From: Cupriavidus sp. AU9028
Lineage (GTDB): Bacteria > Pseudomonadota > Gammaproteobacteria > Burkholderiales > Burkholderiaceae
Length of the DNA stretch: 64,000 nt
Assembly: GCF_019795295.1 (NCBI RefSeq)
Contig: NZ_JAIMCG010000012.1
Location: 100,916-164,915 of the forward strand
Direction: 5' to 3'
In this document: piece after piece, positions 54,918 to 64,000 of the stretch
Layout of the letters: the number at the start of each line of letters is the position of its first letter
How positions within the stretch are numbered: the first letter of the stretch is position 1
Translations under genes and position numbers: made by a program
The notes under the pieces: generated by a model
What the model saw: the letters and a program-made list of their open reading frames with translations, nothing else
Told to the model about the DNA's origin: nothing
Databases searched by the model: none

Positions 54918-57794
54918 TCAGGCCGGCAGTCGCTGCAACTGTTCCTGCAGCTTGGCAAGCGTCTGTTCGAAGTCAGCCAGGCGCTGGGTTTCCTGCTGGA
55001 CCACGGCCGGCGGCGCCTTGGCGACGAAGCTCTCGTTCGACAGCTTGCCGCGGCACTTGCCGATCTCGCCGCCGATGCGCTCGATCTCCTTGGACAGGCG
55101 CGCCCGTTCGGCGGCCACGTCGATCTCGATCTTCAGCAGCAGGCGGTTGCCGCCGACGATCGCGACCGGGGCCCCCGCGCCTTCGTGCATCAGCGCCTGC
55201 TCGTCCTCGAACACCTTCACTTCCGACAGCTTGGCCAGCGCCTGCACATAGGGTGCCGCAGCGCCGAGCAGCGCACTGTCGCCGTGCGCATAGAGCGGAA
55301 CCCGCTGCGCCGGAGAAATGTTCATTTCCCCACGCAGGTTGCGGCAGGCGTCCACCATGGCCTTGAGCTGCGCCATCCATGCCTCGGCGCTTTCGTCGAT
55401 CTTGGCGGCGGCGGGCAGCGGGTAGGCTTGCAGGGCGAGCGTTTCGCTGCCGTCGCCCTTGGCGCGGCCTGCCAGCGGCGCGACCTTCTGCCACAGCTCT
55501 TCGGTGATGAAGGGAATGATCGGGTGCGCCAGCCGCAGCACCGTCTCCAGCACGCGCAGCAGCGTGCGGCGGGTGGCGCGCTGCTGCGCCGGCGTGCCGT
55601 TCTGGATCTGCACCTTGGCCAGTTCCAGATACCAGTCGCAGTACTCGTCCCAGACGAACTTGTAGATGGCGTTGGCGATATTGTCGAAGCGGTACTCGGC
55701 AAAGCCCTTGTCGACCTCGGCCTCGACCCGCTGCAACAGCGAGACGATCCAGCGGTCGGCCTGCGAGAAGTCGAGGTGGCCGTCCGGACCGCAATCGTCC
55801 TGGCACGGACCCATGCCGCAATCGTGCCCTTCGGTGTTCATCAGCACGAAGCGGGTCGCGTTCCACAGCTTGTTGCAGAAGTTGCGGTAGCCCTCGCAGC
55901 GGCCGGTATCGAAGTTGATGTTGCGGCCCAGCGTCGCCAGCGAGGCGAAGGTGAAGCGCAGCGCGTCCGCGCCGAAAGCGGGAATGCCCTCGGGGAATTC
56001 CTTCCGGGTCTTCTTCTCGATCTTGGGCGCGTCCTGGGGGCGGCGCAGGCCGGTGGTGCGCTTCTTCAGCAGCGGGTCCAGCTCGATGCCGTCGATCAGG
56101 TCCACCGGGTCCAGCGTATTGCCCTCGGACTTGCTCATCTTCTTGCCTTCCGAGTCGCGCACCAGGCCGTGCACGTAGACGTCGCGGAACGGCACCTGTC
56201 CGGTGAAGTGCTTGGTCATCATGACCATGCGCGCCACCCAGAAGAAAATGATGTCGTAGCCGGTCACCAGCACCGAGGAAGGCAGGAAGTGCTTCAGTTC
56301 CGGCGTCTGCTCCGGCCATCCCAGCGAGGAGAAGGGCACCAGCGCCGACGAGAACCAGGTGTCCAGCACGTCCTCGTCCCGGCGCAGCGGGCCCTTGTCC
56401 TCGCTCCAGCCCGCTGCGCGCGCCTTGTCGCGCGCCTCGTCCTCGGTGCGGGCGACGTAGACGTTGCCGTCGGCGTCGTACCAGGCCGGAATCTGGTGGC
56501 CCCACCACAGCTGACGGGAGATGCACCAGTCCTGGATGTTGGCCAGCCACTGGTTGTAGGTGCTGATCCAGTTTTCCGGGACCAGCCGGATCTCGCCGCT
56601 CTGTACCGCGTCCAGCGCGACCTCGGCGATCGAGCGGCCCGGATTGAAGGTGCCTTCCGGCGCCGGCTTGGTCATGGCGACGAACCACTGGTCCGTCAGC
56701 ATCGGTTCGATCACGCTGCCGGTGCGCTCGCTCTTGGGCGTCATCAGCTTGTGCTTGCGCGTCTCGGCCAGCAGGCCCTGGGCGTCCAGGTCCGCCACGA
56801 TGCGGCGGCGGGCCTCGTAGCGGTCCAGTCCCACGTACTGGACCGGCGCGCCGGCCGCGATCTTCGCGTCCAGCGTCAGCACCGACAGCTGCGGCAGGCC
56901 ATGGCGCTGGCCGACCGCGTAGTCGTTGAAATCGTGGCCCGGGGTCACCTTGACCACGCCGGTGCCGAACTCGCGGTCGACATAGTCGTCGGCGATCACC
57001 GGGATGGTGCGGTCGGTCAGCGGCAGCTGCACCGACTTGCCGATCAGGTGGGCATAGCGCTCGTCTTCCGGATGCACCATCACGGCGACGTCGCCGAGCA
57101 TGGTTTCCGGCCGCGTGGTGGCCACCGTCAGATGCGTCATCCCGGTCTTCGCGTCGGCTTCGACCAGCGGATAGCGGATGTGCCAGAGCGAGCCCTCTTC
57201 CTCGACGCTGTCCACCTCCAGGTCCGACACCGCCGTGCCCAGCACCGGGTCCCAGTTGACCAGCCGCTTGCCGCGGTAGATCAGCCCCTGCTCATGCAGC
57301 CGCACGAAGACCTCGGTCACGATGCGCGACATCTTCGGATCCATCGTGAAGTACTCGCGGCTCCAGTCGATCGATGCGCCCATGCGGCGAATCTGCCGGG
57401 TGATGGTCGAGCCCGATTCTTCCTTCCACTCCCACACCTTGTCGATGAAGGCCGCACGTCCGAGGTCGTGGCGGGAGACACCCTTGGCGTCAAGCTGCCG
57501 CTCCACCACGATCTGCGTGGCGATGCCGGCATGGTCGGTACCGGGCACCCATAGCGTATTGGCGCCTGCCATGCGCGCGTGGCGCGCCAGGCCGTCCATG
57601 ATGGTCTGGTTGAACGCATGCCCCATGTGCAGCGTGCCGGTGACGTTCGGCGGCGGCAACTGGATGGCGAAGTCGGGTCGATCGGGATCGAAGGAAGGCT
57701 TCGCGATGCCGCGCTTCTCCCACTCGGGGCCCCACTTCGCCTCGATGGCGGCGGGTTCGAAGCTTTTGGCAAGGGACTGGTCTTGAGCGCTCAT
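54918..57794 (-). CDS. valS: Valyl-tRNA synthetase
   Basis: ValRS charges tRNA-Val and edits threonine. The 958-residue product has the HIGH motif as [10 protein letters not shown] near residue 50, the CP1 editing domain ([14 protein letters not shown]), the KMSKS loop KKMSKSEGN, an anticodon-binding domain, and the C-terminal coiled-coil arm ([21 protein letters not shown]). The ATG at 57794 fits the family; the longer frame to 59033 runs through the TetR gene. A consensus -10 TATAAT (57961-57966, minus) suggests a leader of roughly 160 bases. Confidence 0.97.
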   Translation of the reverse strand: MSAQDQSLAKSFEPAAIEAKWGPEWEKRGIAKPSFDPDRPDFAIQLPPPNVTGTLHMGHAFNQTIMDGLARHARMAGANTLWVPGTDHAGIATQIVVERQLDAKGVSRHDLGRAAFIDKVWEWKEESGSTITRQIRRMGASIDWSREYFTMDPKMSRIVTEVFVRLHEQGLIYRGKRLVNWDPVLGTAVSDLEVDSVEEEGSLWHIRYPLVEADAKTGMTHLTVATTRPETMLGDVAVMVHPEDERYAHLIGKSVQLPLTDRTIPVIADDYVDREFGTGVVKVTPGHDFNDYAVGQRHGLPQLSVLTLDAKIAAGAPVQYVGLDRYEARRRIVADLDAQGLLAETRKHKLMTPKSERTGSVIEPMLTDQWFVAMTKPAPEGTFNPGRSIAEVALDAVQSGEIRLVPENWISTYNQWLANIQDWCISRQLWWGHQIPAWYDADGNVYVARTEDEARDKARAAGWSEDKGPLRRDEDVLDTWFSSALVPFSSLGWPEQTPELKHFLPSSVLVTGYDIIFFWVARMVMMTKHFTGQVPFRDVYVHGLVRDSEGKKMSKSEGNTLDPVDLIDGIELDPLLKKRTTGLRRPQDAPKIEKKTRKEFPEGIPAFGADALRFTFASLATLGRNINFDTGRCEGYRNFCNKLWNATRFVLMNTEGHDCGMGPCQDDCGPDGHLDFSQADRWIVSLLQRVEAEVDKGFAEYRFDNIANAIYKFVWDEYCDWYLELAKVQIQNGTPAQQRATRRTLLRVLETVLRLAHPIIPFITEELWQKVAPLAGRAKGDGSETLALQAYPLPAAAKIDESAEAWMAQLKAMVDACRNLRGEMNISPAQRVPLYAHGDSALLGAAAPYVQALAKLSEVKVFEDEQALMHEGAGAPVAIVGGNRLLLKIEIDVAAERARLSKEIERIGGEIGKCRGKLSNESFVAKAPPAVVQQETQRLADFEQTLAKLQEQLQRLPA

Positions 57795-58226
57795 GCTTGG
57801 GGTTGGATCGATGCTGGTCTTCGAGCGCCGGGGAAAGGCGGAAAGGCCTGTTCGGCCGCGTTGCCGGCCGCTTCCACGGGTTTCGCACGGGTTGGCATTC
57901 GTTTCCGCCCGTTCGTCCAGGGCTGCGCCCGAGAACGAGGAAAACGAAAGTAAGCCCCAAATTATAGGGGAGCCGCCTGCCTGCCGCCCAGTTTTCGCCG
58001 GAACCGGCATCCGCGCCCCTGGCCGGGAACCGCTCGTCCGCCGCTCGCGCCGACCGCGAGTATCGCGCGCCCTGGCGCGCCGGATTCGTTCGCTAGGGCA
58101 CGGTCGGGTGACGGCGCCGGCCCTATCGTTGCAATCGATCCACTGGGAAAAAACCGGTGGACACCAGGAACGGGACAAGGAGCGCCGCCGCGCGATCGGC
58201 GGAATAACAGCACCAGGGAGCGCGAA
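57795..58226. promoter_or_regulatory. Divergent valS/tetR intergenic region
   Basis: These 432 bases contain no convincing gene. Read on the minus strand, TATAAT at 57961-57966 is a good -10 for valS. Toward the TetR gene an imperfect inverted repeat CCACTGG/CCGGTGG surrounds an A-run near 58140-58160. The rest shows no clear feature. Confidence 0.45.
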
Positions 58227-58949
58227 TTGCAGGATATGAGCCATGACGAATCGCATCCGCACGGGGACCTGCCGCGCGAGCAGGGCGCGGCCGATGGACA
58301 GCCGCGCGAGAACGTACAGGGGATGGCACCGTTGCTGCTGCGGCTGCGGCGGGCGCCGGTGCGCGCCCGCGGCCGCATCACCTTCGAGCGGATTCTCGAC
58401 ACCACGGCCGCGCTGCTGGACGAGGTCGGCGTCGAGCGCCTGTCGACCAACCTGATCGCCAGCCGCGCCGGGGTCAATATCGCCACGGTCTACAAGTACT
58501 TCCCGAACAAGCTGTCGGTGGTCTGCGCGCTGTTCGACCACCAGATGCGCAAGCGGGCGGGCGACGCGCTGGCCATGCTGGCCGCGCCGGAGGTGGCGGC
58601 GGACTGGCGCGCGGTAGCGGATGCGCTGGTCGATGCGCTCTATGCCGCCCGCGGCGAGCAGCCGGGCAACACGGCACTGCGCCGGGCGATGCTGTCCTCG
58701 CCCGAGCTGCGGCGCATCCACGAGGACATGAGCCGCGATGCGGCGCAACTGGTGGCCCGCTGGATCGCCGCCCGCCAGCACGTCACCGGACAGGACGCCG
58801 AGGTCGTCGCGCGCTGCGCGATCGAGCTGCTGTCGGCGCTGCTGGACCTGGCGGAGAGCGAGTCGGTGCCGCAGCGGCCGCGCTATCGGGACGAGGCCCG
58901 GCGCGCGCTGAAGGCGTACCTGGAGCCGTGCTTCGAGCCGGCCGGCTGA
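58227..58949 (+). CDS. TetR-family transcriptional regulator
   Basis: The 240-residue protein has the TetR DNA-binding domain near residues 50-98 ([43 protein letters not shown]) preceded by an unusual 45-residue polar, Gly/Pro-rich extension. The rest is the helical ligand and dimerisation domain. TTG at 58227 is preceded by CAGGGAG and may be the start; ATG at 58236 is nearly as likely. Its targets are unknown. It stands alone between valS and uvrD, and it could be the unlinked partner of the palindromic operator at 17848, but nothing here proves that. Confidence 0.85.
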   Translation: MQDMSHDESHPHGDLPREQGAADGQPRENVQGMAPLLLRLRRAPVRARGRITFERILDTTAALLDEVGVERLSTNLIASRAGVNIATVYKYFPNKLSVVCALFDHQMRKRAGDALAMLAAPEVAADWRAVADALVDALYAARGEQPGNTALRRAMLSSPELRRIHEDMSRDAAQLVARWIAARQHVTGQDAEVVARCAIELLSALLDLAESESVPQRPRYRDEARRALKAYLEPCFEPAG

Positions 58950-59051
58950 CGCCCCGGCACCCGCCCGCCAGGGCGCGGCAGGCCGGCAGGATGCAGGGGC
59001 CGCGGGGAAGCGGGCCGTTATAATGGCCGGCAATCCTCAAGGCCCCTCCCG

Positions 59052-61406
<2,355 letters not shown>

Positions 61407-61429
61407 GCGCCGGCGGGTCCGCTTCACGA

Positions 61430-62239
61430 TCACGGCGCGCCGTTTTCCGGCGCGGACGAGGCGGCCGCCGCCGGCGGCGCGATGTTGAAGCAACCGCGGT
61501 AGGTCGCGTAGAACGAGCAGTAGAGAATCGCCAGCATCAGCAGCGAGTAGGGCGTCACCAGGAACGACAGGATGCCCTCGGCGCCGAGCGCGGTGAACAG
61601 GGCTTCGAGGAAGAACGGCACCGCCACCAGCAGCAGGGCGAACAGCAGCGCATAGGTGAAGAACGCACCCCGGTTGCGCCAGCAGGCGGTCCAGCTGAAG
61701 AACAGTGCCTTGACCGGCGGTACCTCGTGCCAGGCGGCCAGCAGCGGCGCGAACCAGAACATCATCGCAATCGGCGTGTACAGCGCCGCGCCCACCAGCA
61801 GCGCGTAATACAGCTGCCGGATCGCCTCTTCCGTCGGCGCCTCCTCCTTCAGCAGCACGGGCAGCAGCGCGCGCATGTCGATCAGGCTGCCGGCGATCAG
61901 GCTCAGCACGAACACCAGGCCCGCATAGATGGCGCCGAGGATCAGCAGGTTGCGCGCGGCCTGCTTGCCGTTGTTGCGGAACCCGGCAAGCAGCACGGTC
62001 GGCATTACCCTGCGGTTCTGGATCACCTCCCGGCAGGCAGTCATGATGCCGACCGACAGGCCGGGTGTGAGCACCAGCAGCGCGATGATGCCCAGCAGCG
62101 GGATGAAGATCGCGATCTGCGCGGCGATCAGGTAGATGAACAGCAGCATCAGGAAGGTCAGCGGGTTCTTGCGGAACAGCCAGATGCCCTGGCGGAACCA
62201 GACGTAGCCTTCCTTGGCGGGGACTTCCAGTAATTGCAT
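61430..62239 (-). CDS. BPSS1780 family membrane protein
   Basis: The 269-residue protein begins MQLLEVPAKEGYVWFRQGIWLFRKNP and then has about six hydrophobic helices, such as FLMLLFIYLIAAQIAIFIPLL, LLILGAIYAGLVFVLSLIAG and AFFTYALLFALLLVAVPFF. This matches the betaproteobacterial BPSS1780-type family of unknown function. Its start is five bases from the thrB stop, so the two are probably translated together. ATG 62239 was chosen by family similarity; the upstream frame overlaps thrB. Confidence 0.88.
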   Translation of the reverse strand: MQLLEVPAKEGYVWFRQGIWLFRKNPLTFLMLLFIYLIAAQIAIFIPLLGIIALLVLTPGLSVGIMTACREVIQNRRVMPTVLLAGFRNNGKQAARNLLILGAIYAGLVFVLSLIAGSLIDMRALLPVLLKEEAPTEEAIRQLYYALLVGAALYTPIAMMFWFAPLLAAWHEVPPVKALFFSWTACWRNRGAFFTYALLFALLLVAVPFFLEALFTALGAEGILSFLVTPYSLLMLAILYCSFYATYRGCFNIAPPAAAASSAPENGAP

Positions 62240-62244
62240 GACGA

Positions 62245-63228
62245 TCAGGTCCAGGGAAGCGCCGTCGCGTCGATGCGCCGGCGCAGGATGCGCTCGAAGT
62301 GAGTGGGATCGTGCGGCTGCAGCATGTCGGCCTCGCGCGGCAGATGGTAGTCCCACAGCCGGGACACCCAGAAGCGCAGCGCGCCGGCACGCAGCATGTC
62401 CTGCCAGTGGCGCGCCTCGACGTCGCCAAGTGGCCGCACCGCATGATAGGCGCGCAGCATGGCGCGTGCCCGCTCGTCGTCGAGCGCGCCGCTATCCAGG
62501 TCGATGCACCAGTCGTTGACGGTCACCGCCAGATCGAACAGCCACTTGTCGTTGCCGGCGAAATAGAAGTCGAAGAAGCCGCCCAGCCGCGATCGGCCCT
62601 CGCCATCGTCCTCGAACAGCACGTTGTCGCGGAACAGGTCGCAATGGCAGGGGCCGCCCGGCAGCGCCGCGTAGTCGGCGCTGTCGAAGAACGCGCTCTG
62701 GTGCGCGAGCTCCGCGGCCAGCAGCTCGCGTTGTTCGGCGGCGAGGAACGGCCGGATCTCCGGCTCGGTCTGCCGCCACCACGGCAGGCTGCGCAGGTTC
62801 GGCTGCTGGCGGTCGTAGTCCTGGCCGGCCAGATGCATCCGCGCCAGCATGTCGCCCACTTCCGCGCAGTGCGCCGTGCCCGGTTGCAGCTGCGATCTGC
62901 CGGGCAGGCGCGTGACCAGCGTGGCCGGCTTGTCCTTGATGGCACGCAGGATTTCGCCGTTGCGCGCGGGGATCGGCGCGGGGACGCGAATGCCGCGCGC
63001 GGACAGGTGGGCCATCATGTGCAGGTAGTACGGCAGCTGGTCGAAGCGCAGCCGCTCGAAAATCGTCAGCACATATTCGGCCGCGCGTCCGTCGCGCTCC
63101 ACGGTGACGAAGAAGTTGCTGTTCTCGATGCCGGTCGGGATGCCGCGCAGGTCCCGCAGCGTACCGATGTCATAGTCAAGCAGCCATTGCGCGATCTCGT
63201 CCTGCGAGACCGTGGTGAAAACAGCCAT
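62245..63228 (-). CDS. thrB: Homoserine kinase (APH-fold type)
   Basis: This cytoplasmic enzyme phosphorylates homoserine for threonine synthesis. The 327-residue product is the APH-like type (not the GHMP type of E. coli). It has the N-terminal [32 protein letters not shown] and the catalytic loop HCDLFRDN (Asp197, Asn202). The metal-binding FFDFYFAG with Asp220, and [19 protein letters not shown] near the C-terminus, also fit. The family is widespread in proteobacteria with this arrangement. It lies between a DUF2782 gene and the BPSS1780-type gene in one minus-strand unit. Confidence 0.95.
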   Translation of the reverse strand: MAVFTTVSQDEIAQWLLDYDIGTLRDLRGIPTGIENSNFFVTVERDGRAAEYVLTIFERLRFDQLPYYLHMMAHLSARGIRVPAPIPARNGEILRAIKDKPATLVTRLPGRSQLQPGTAHCAEVGDMLARMHLAGQDYDRQQPNLRSLPWWRQTEPEIRPFLAAEQRELLAAELAHQSAFFDSADYAALPGGPCHCDLFRDNVLFEDDGEGRSRLGGFFDFYFAGNDKWLFDLAVTVNDWCIDLDSGALDDERARAMLRAYHAVRPLGDVEARHWQDMLRAGALRFWVSRLWDYHLPREADMLQPHDPTHFERILRRRIDATALPWT

Positions 63229-63302
63229 ACGGAGTCAGTTGAATGGCGCCGGCACAGGCCGGCAGGACGGACGCTGGCGCTTTCGCGGCTGGCGTCCGGC
63301 GC

Positions 63303-63323
63303 GCTCCCGGCAGCGCCGGGAGC
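63303..63323. terminator. Hairpin between the DUF2782 gene and thrB
   Basis: GCTCCCGGC (63303-63311) pairs perfectly with 63315-63323 around a three-base loop. No T-run follows on the minus strand, so it may attenuate or stabilise rather than fully stop transcription. Confidence 0.45.
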
Positions 63324-63379
63324 AGGGATGCGGGTGGTCGCGGCGCAGCCGCGCGTACGCACCGAGGTGCGGTGCTCGC

Positions 63380-63856
63380 TTAGAACTGCAGCACCCGCAC
63401 CGACGGTACCCGGTTGACCTCGCGATCGCGGATACGGGGCGAGCTGTCTTCGGGTCGGCTCATCTGGTATTGCGTACCGGCGCCGGAGCGGACCTCGATA
63501 TCGGCCTCCTGGCCGCGGCGGTCGCGATACTCGCGCACCTGCGTGCCATCCGCCTCGTTCAGCTGGAAGGTCGGCTGGCGCGGGGTGTTGATCTGGGTGC
63601 GCTGCGACGGGGCGATCGGCTGGTTGTTGATCTCGTTCAGCTCCTGCTGCGACAGCGCGCCGTTGTCCGGGCTCGCTTGCGCGTTAGTTTGCGCGTCAGT
63701 TTGCGCGTGCGCCAGCGGCGCTGCGCACGCCAGCGTCAGGGCGAACAGCGGCAGCGCGCGCCGCAATGCGAGCGGCAGCGGCTGGAACGGTGCGCGGCCA
63801 GCGGTCAGCGGCTCCGGCTCGTCCGCGCCGGCGGCCGGGAGGGAAGGGGCGATCAT
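63380..63856 (-). CDS. DUF2782 family exported protein
   Basis: The 158-residue protein has a hydrophobic stretch after 35 polar residues (LALRRALPLFALTLACAAPLAHAQ), consistent with a signal peptide ending near residue 51. The mature part is short and polar and carries the DUF2782 core (TQVREYRDRRGQEADIEVRSGAG, RPEDSSPRIRDREVNRVPSVRVLQF). Its function is unknown. ATG 63856 follows AGGAGCCG. It lies upstream of thrB in the same direction. Confidence 0.85.
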   Translation of the reverse strand: MIAPSLPAAGADEPEPLTAGRAPFQPLPLALRRALPLFALTLACAAPLAHAQTDAQTNAQASPDNGALSQQELNEINNQPIAPSQRTQINTPRQPTFQLNEADGTQVREYRDRRGQEADIEVRSGAGTQYQMSRPEDSSPRIRDREVNRVPSVRVLQF

Positions 63857-63980
63857 GTTCGGCTCCTGTGAGGCGCGCGGCCAGCAGCGGCGCACCCGGA
63901 TGGCGCCCCAGTTTATTGTTATACAGATATACGAGCCCACGAGACAGGCAGCTCTATGTCGGATTGCCGGGTGTGCGTTT

Positions 63981-64000
63981 AAAAAAAAAAGGGGGGGGGG
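63981..64000. other. Homopolymer tract A10-G10 at the window end
   Basis: Ten A residues are followed by ten G residues reaching the last base. Such perfect back-to-back runs are unlike the rest of the window. They may mark a contig end or read artefact; a real variable tract cannot be excluded. Confidence 0.6.

Noticed and set aside
63303-63323. Strong intrinsic terminator between DUF2782 and thrB
   Set aside because: The stem is good but no T-run follows on the minus strand, so it is listed only as a weak hairpin.

Overview
The window is GC-rich, densely packed chromosomal DNA from a betaproteobacterium, most likely Burkholderiales, family Burkholderiaceae (Cupriavidus/Ralstonia-like). This rests on family content and is an inference. 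The pointers are a kynB/Lrp-type regulator pair, Bug-type (TctC) solute-binding proteins, a TctAB carrier, several CaiB/BaiF CoA-transferases, a BPSS1780-type membrane protein next to an APH-fold homoserine kinase, and a DUF2782 protein. I saw no rRNA, tRNA, insertion sequence, prophage or CRISPR array.

Layout. 1-1369: end of a tryptophan-kynurenine operon (kynB, minus) and its divergent Lrp-type regulator. 1394-7559: a divergent catabolic island. A MarR regulator and a flavin reductase face a NicX-like ring-cleaving dioxygenase, a NicD-like deformylase, an acyl-CoA-dehydrogenase-fold flavoprotein and an acyl-CoA ligase. 7647-25904: core and stress genes (msrA, DUF72, cfa, pdxH, MFS, AsmA, tcdA-hemerythrin, thioredoxin/TPR, acyl-CoA synthetase, exported ankyrin protein, chaC, FKBP, yaeQ, MAPEG, S4, glnS). 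26054-35059: accessory metabolism: an unusually arranged CaiB-like protein, a flavin-split-barrel protein, phzF, a Bug receptor plus gamma-glutamyltransferase-family unit under a LysR regulator, and tctBA. 35447-47460: a K+/H+ antiporter, an 899-residue protein of no recognised family, a caiB-DUF2214-bug unit, alaS, and a coiled-coil/ankyrin protein. 47658-63856: slipin-NfeD, MFS, tautomerase, threonine aldolase, Nudix, tusA, galU, valS, TetR, uvrD, BPSS1780-type membrane protein, thrB, DUF2782.

How the parts may work together. The 1.4-7.6 kb island is the strongest candidate for something new. NicX and NicD normally open a 2,5-dihydroxypyridine ring and remove formate. Here they sit with a CoA ligase, a flavin reductase and an acyl-CoA-dehydrogenase-like protein that appears to lack both usual catalytic glutamates. 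The maleamate amidase and maleate isomerase of the nicotinate pathway are absent from the window. A CoA-ester or two-component monooxygenase route to a hydroxypyridine is a reasonable hypothesis, and the neighbouring kynurenine genes suggest a link to tryptophan-derived pyridines or aromatics.

Limits. Family assignments come from motif and whole-sequence recognition without database searches. Operators, promoters and terminators are read by eye. The window ends in a 10-A plus 10-G homopolymer that may be an artefact.
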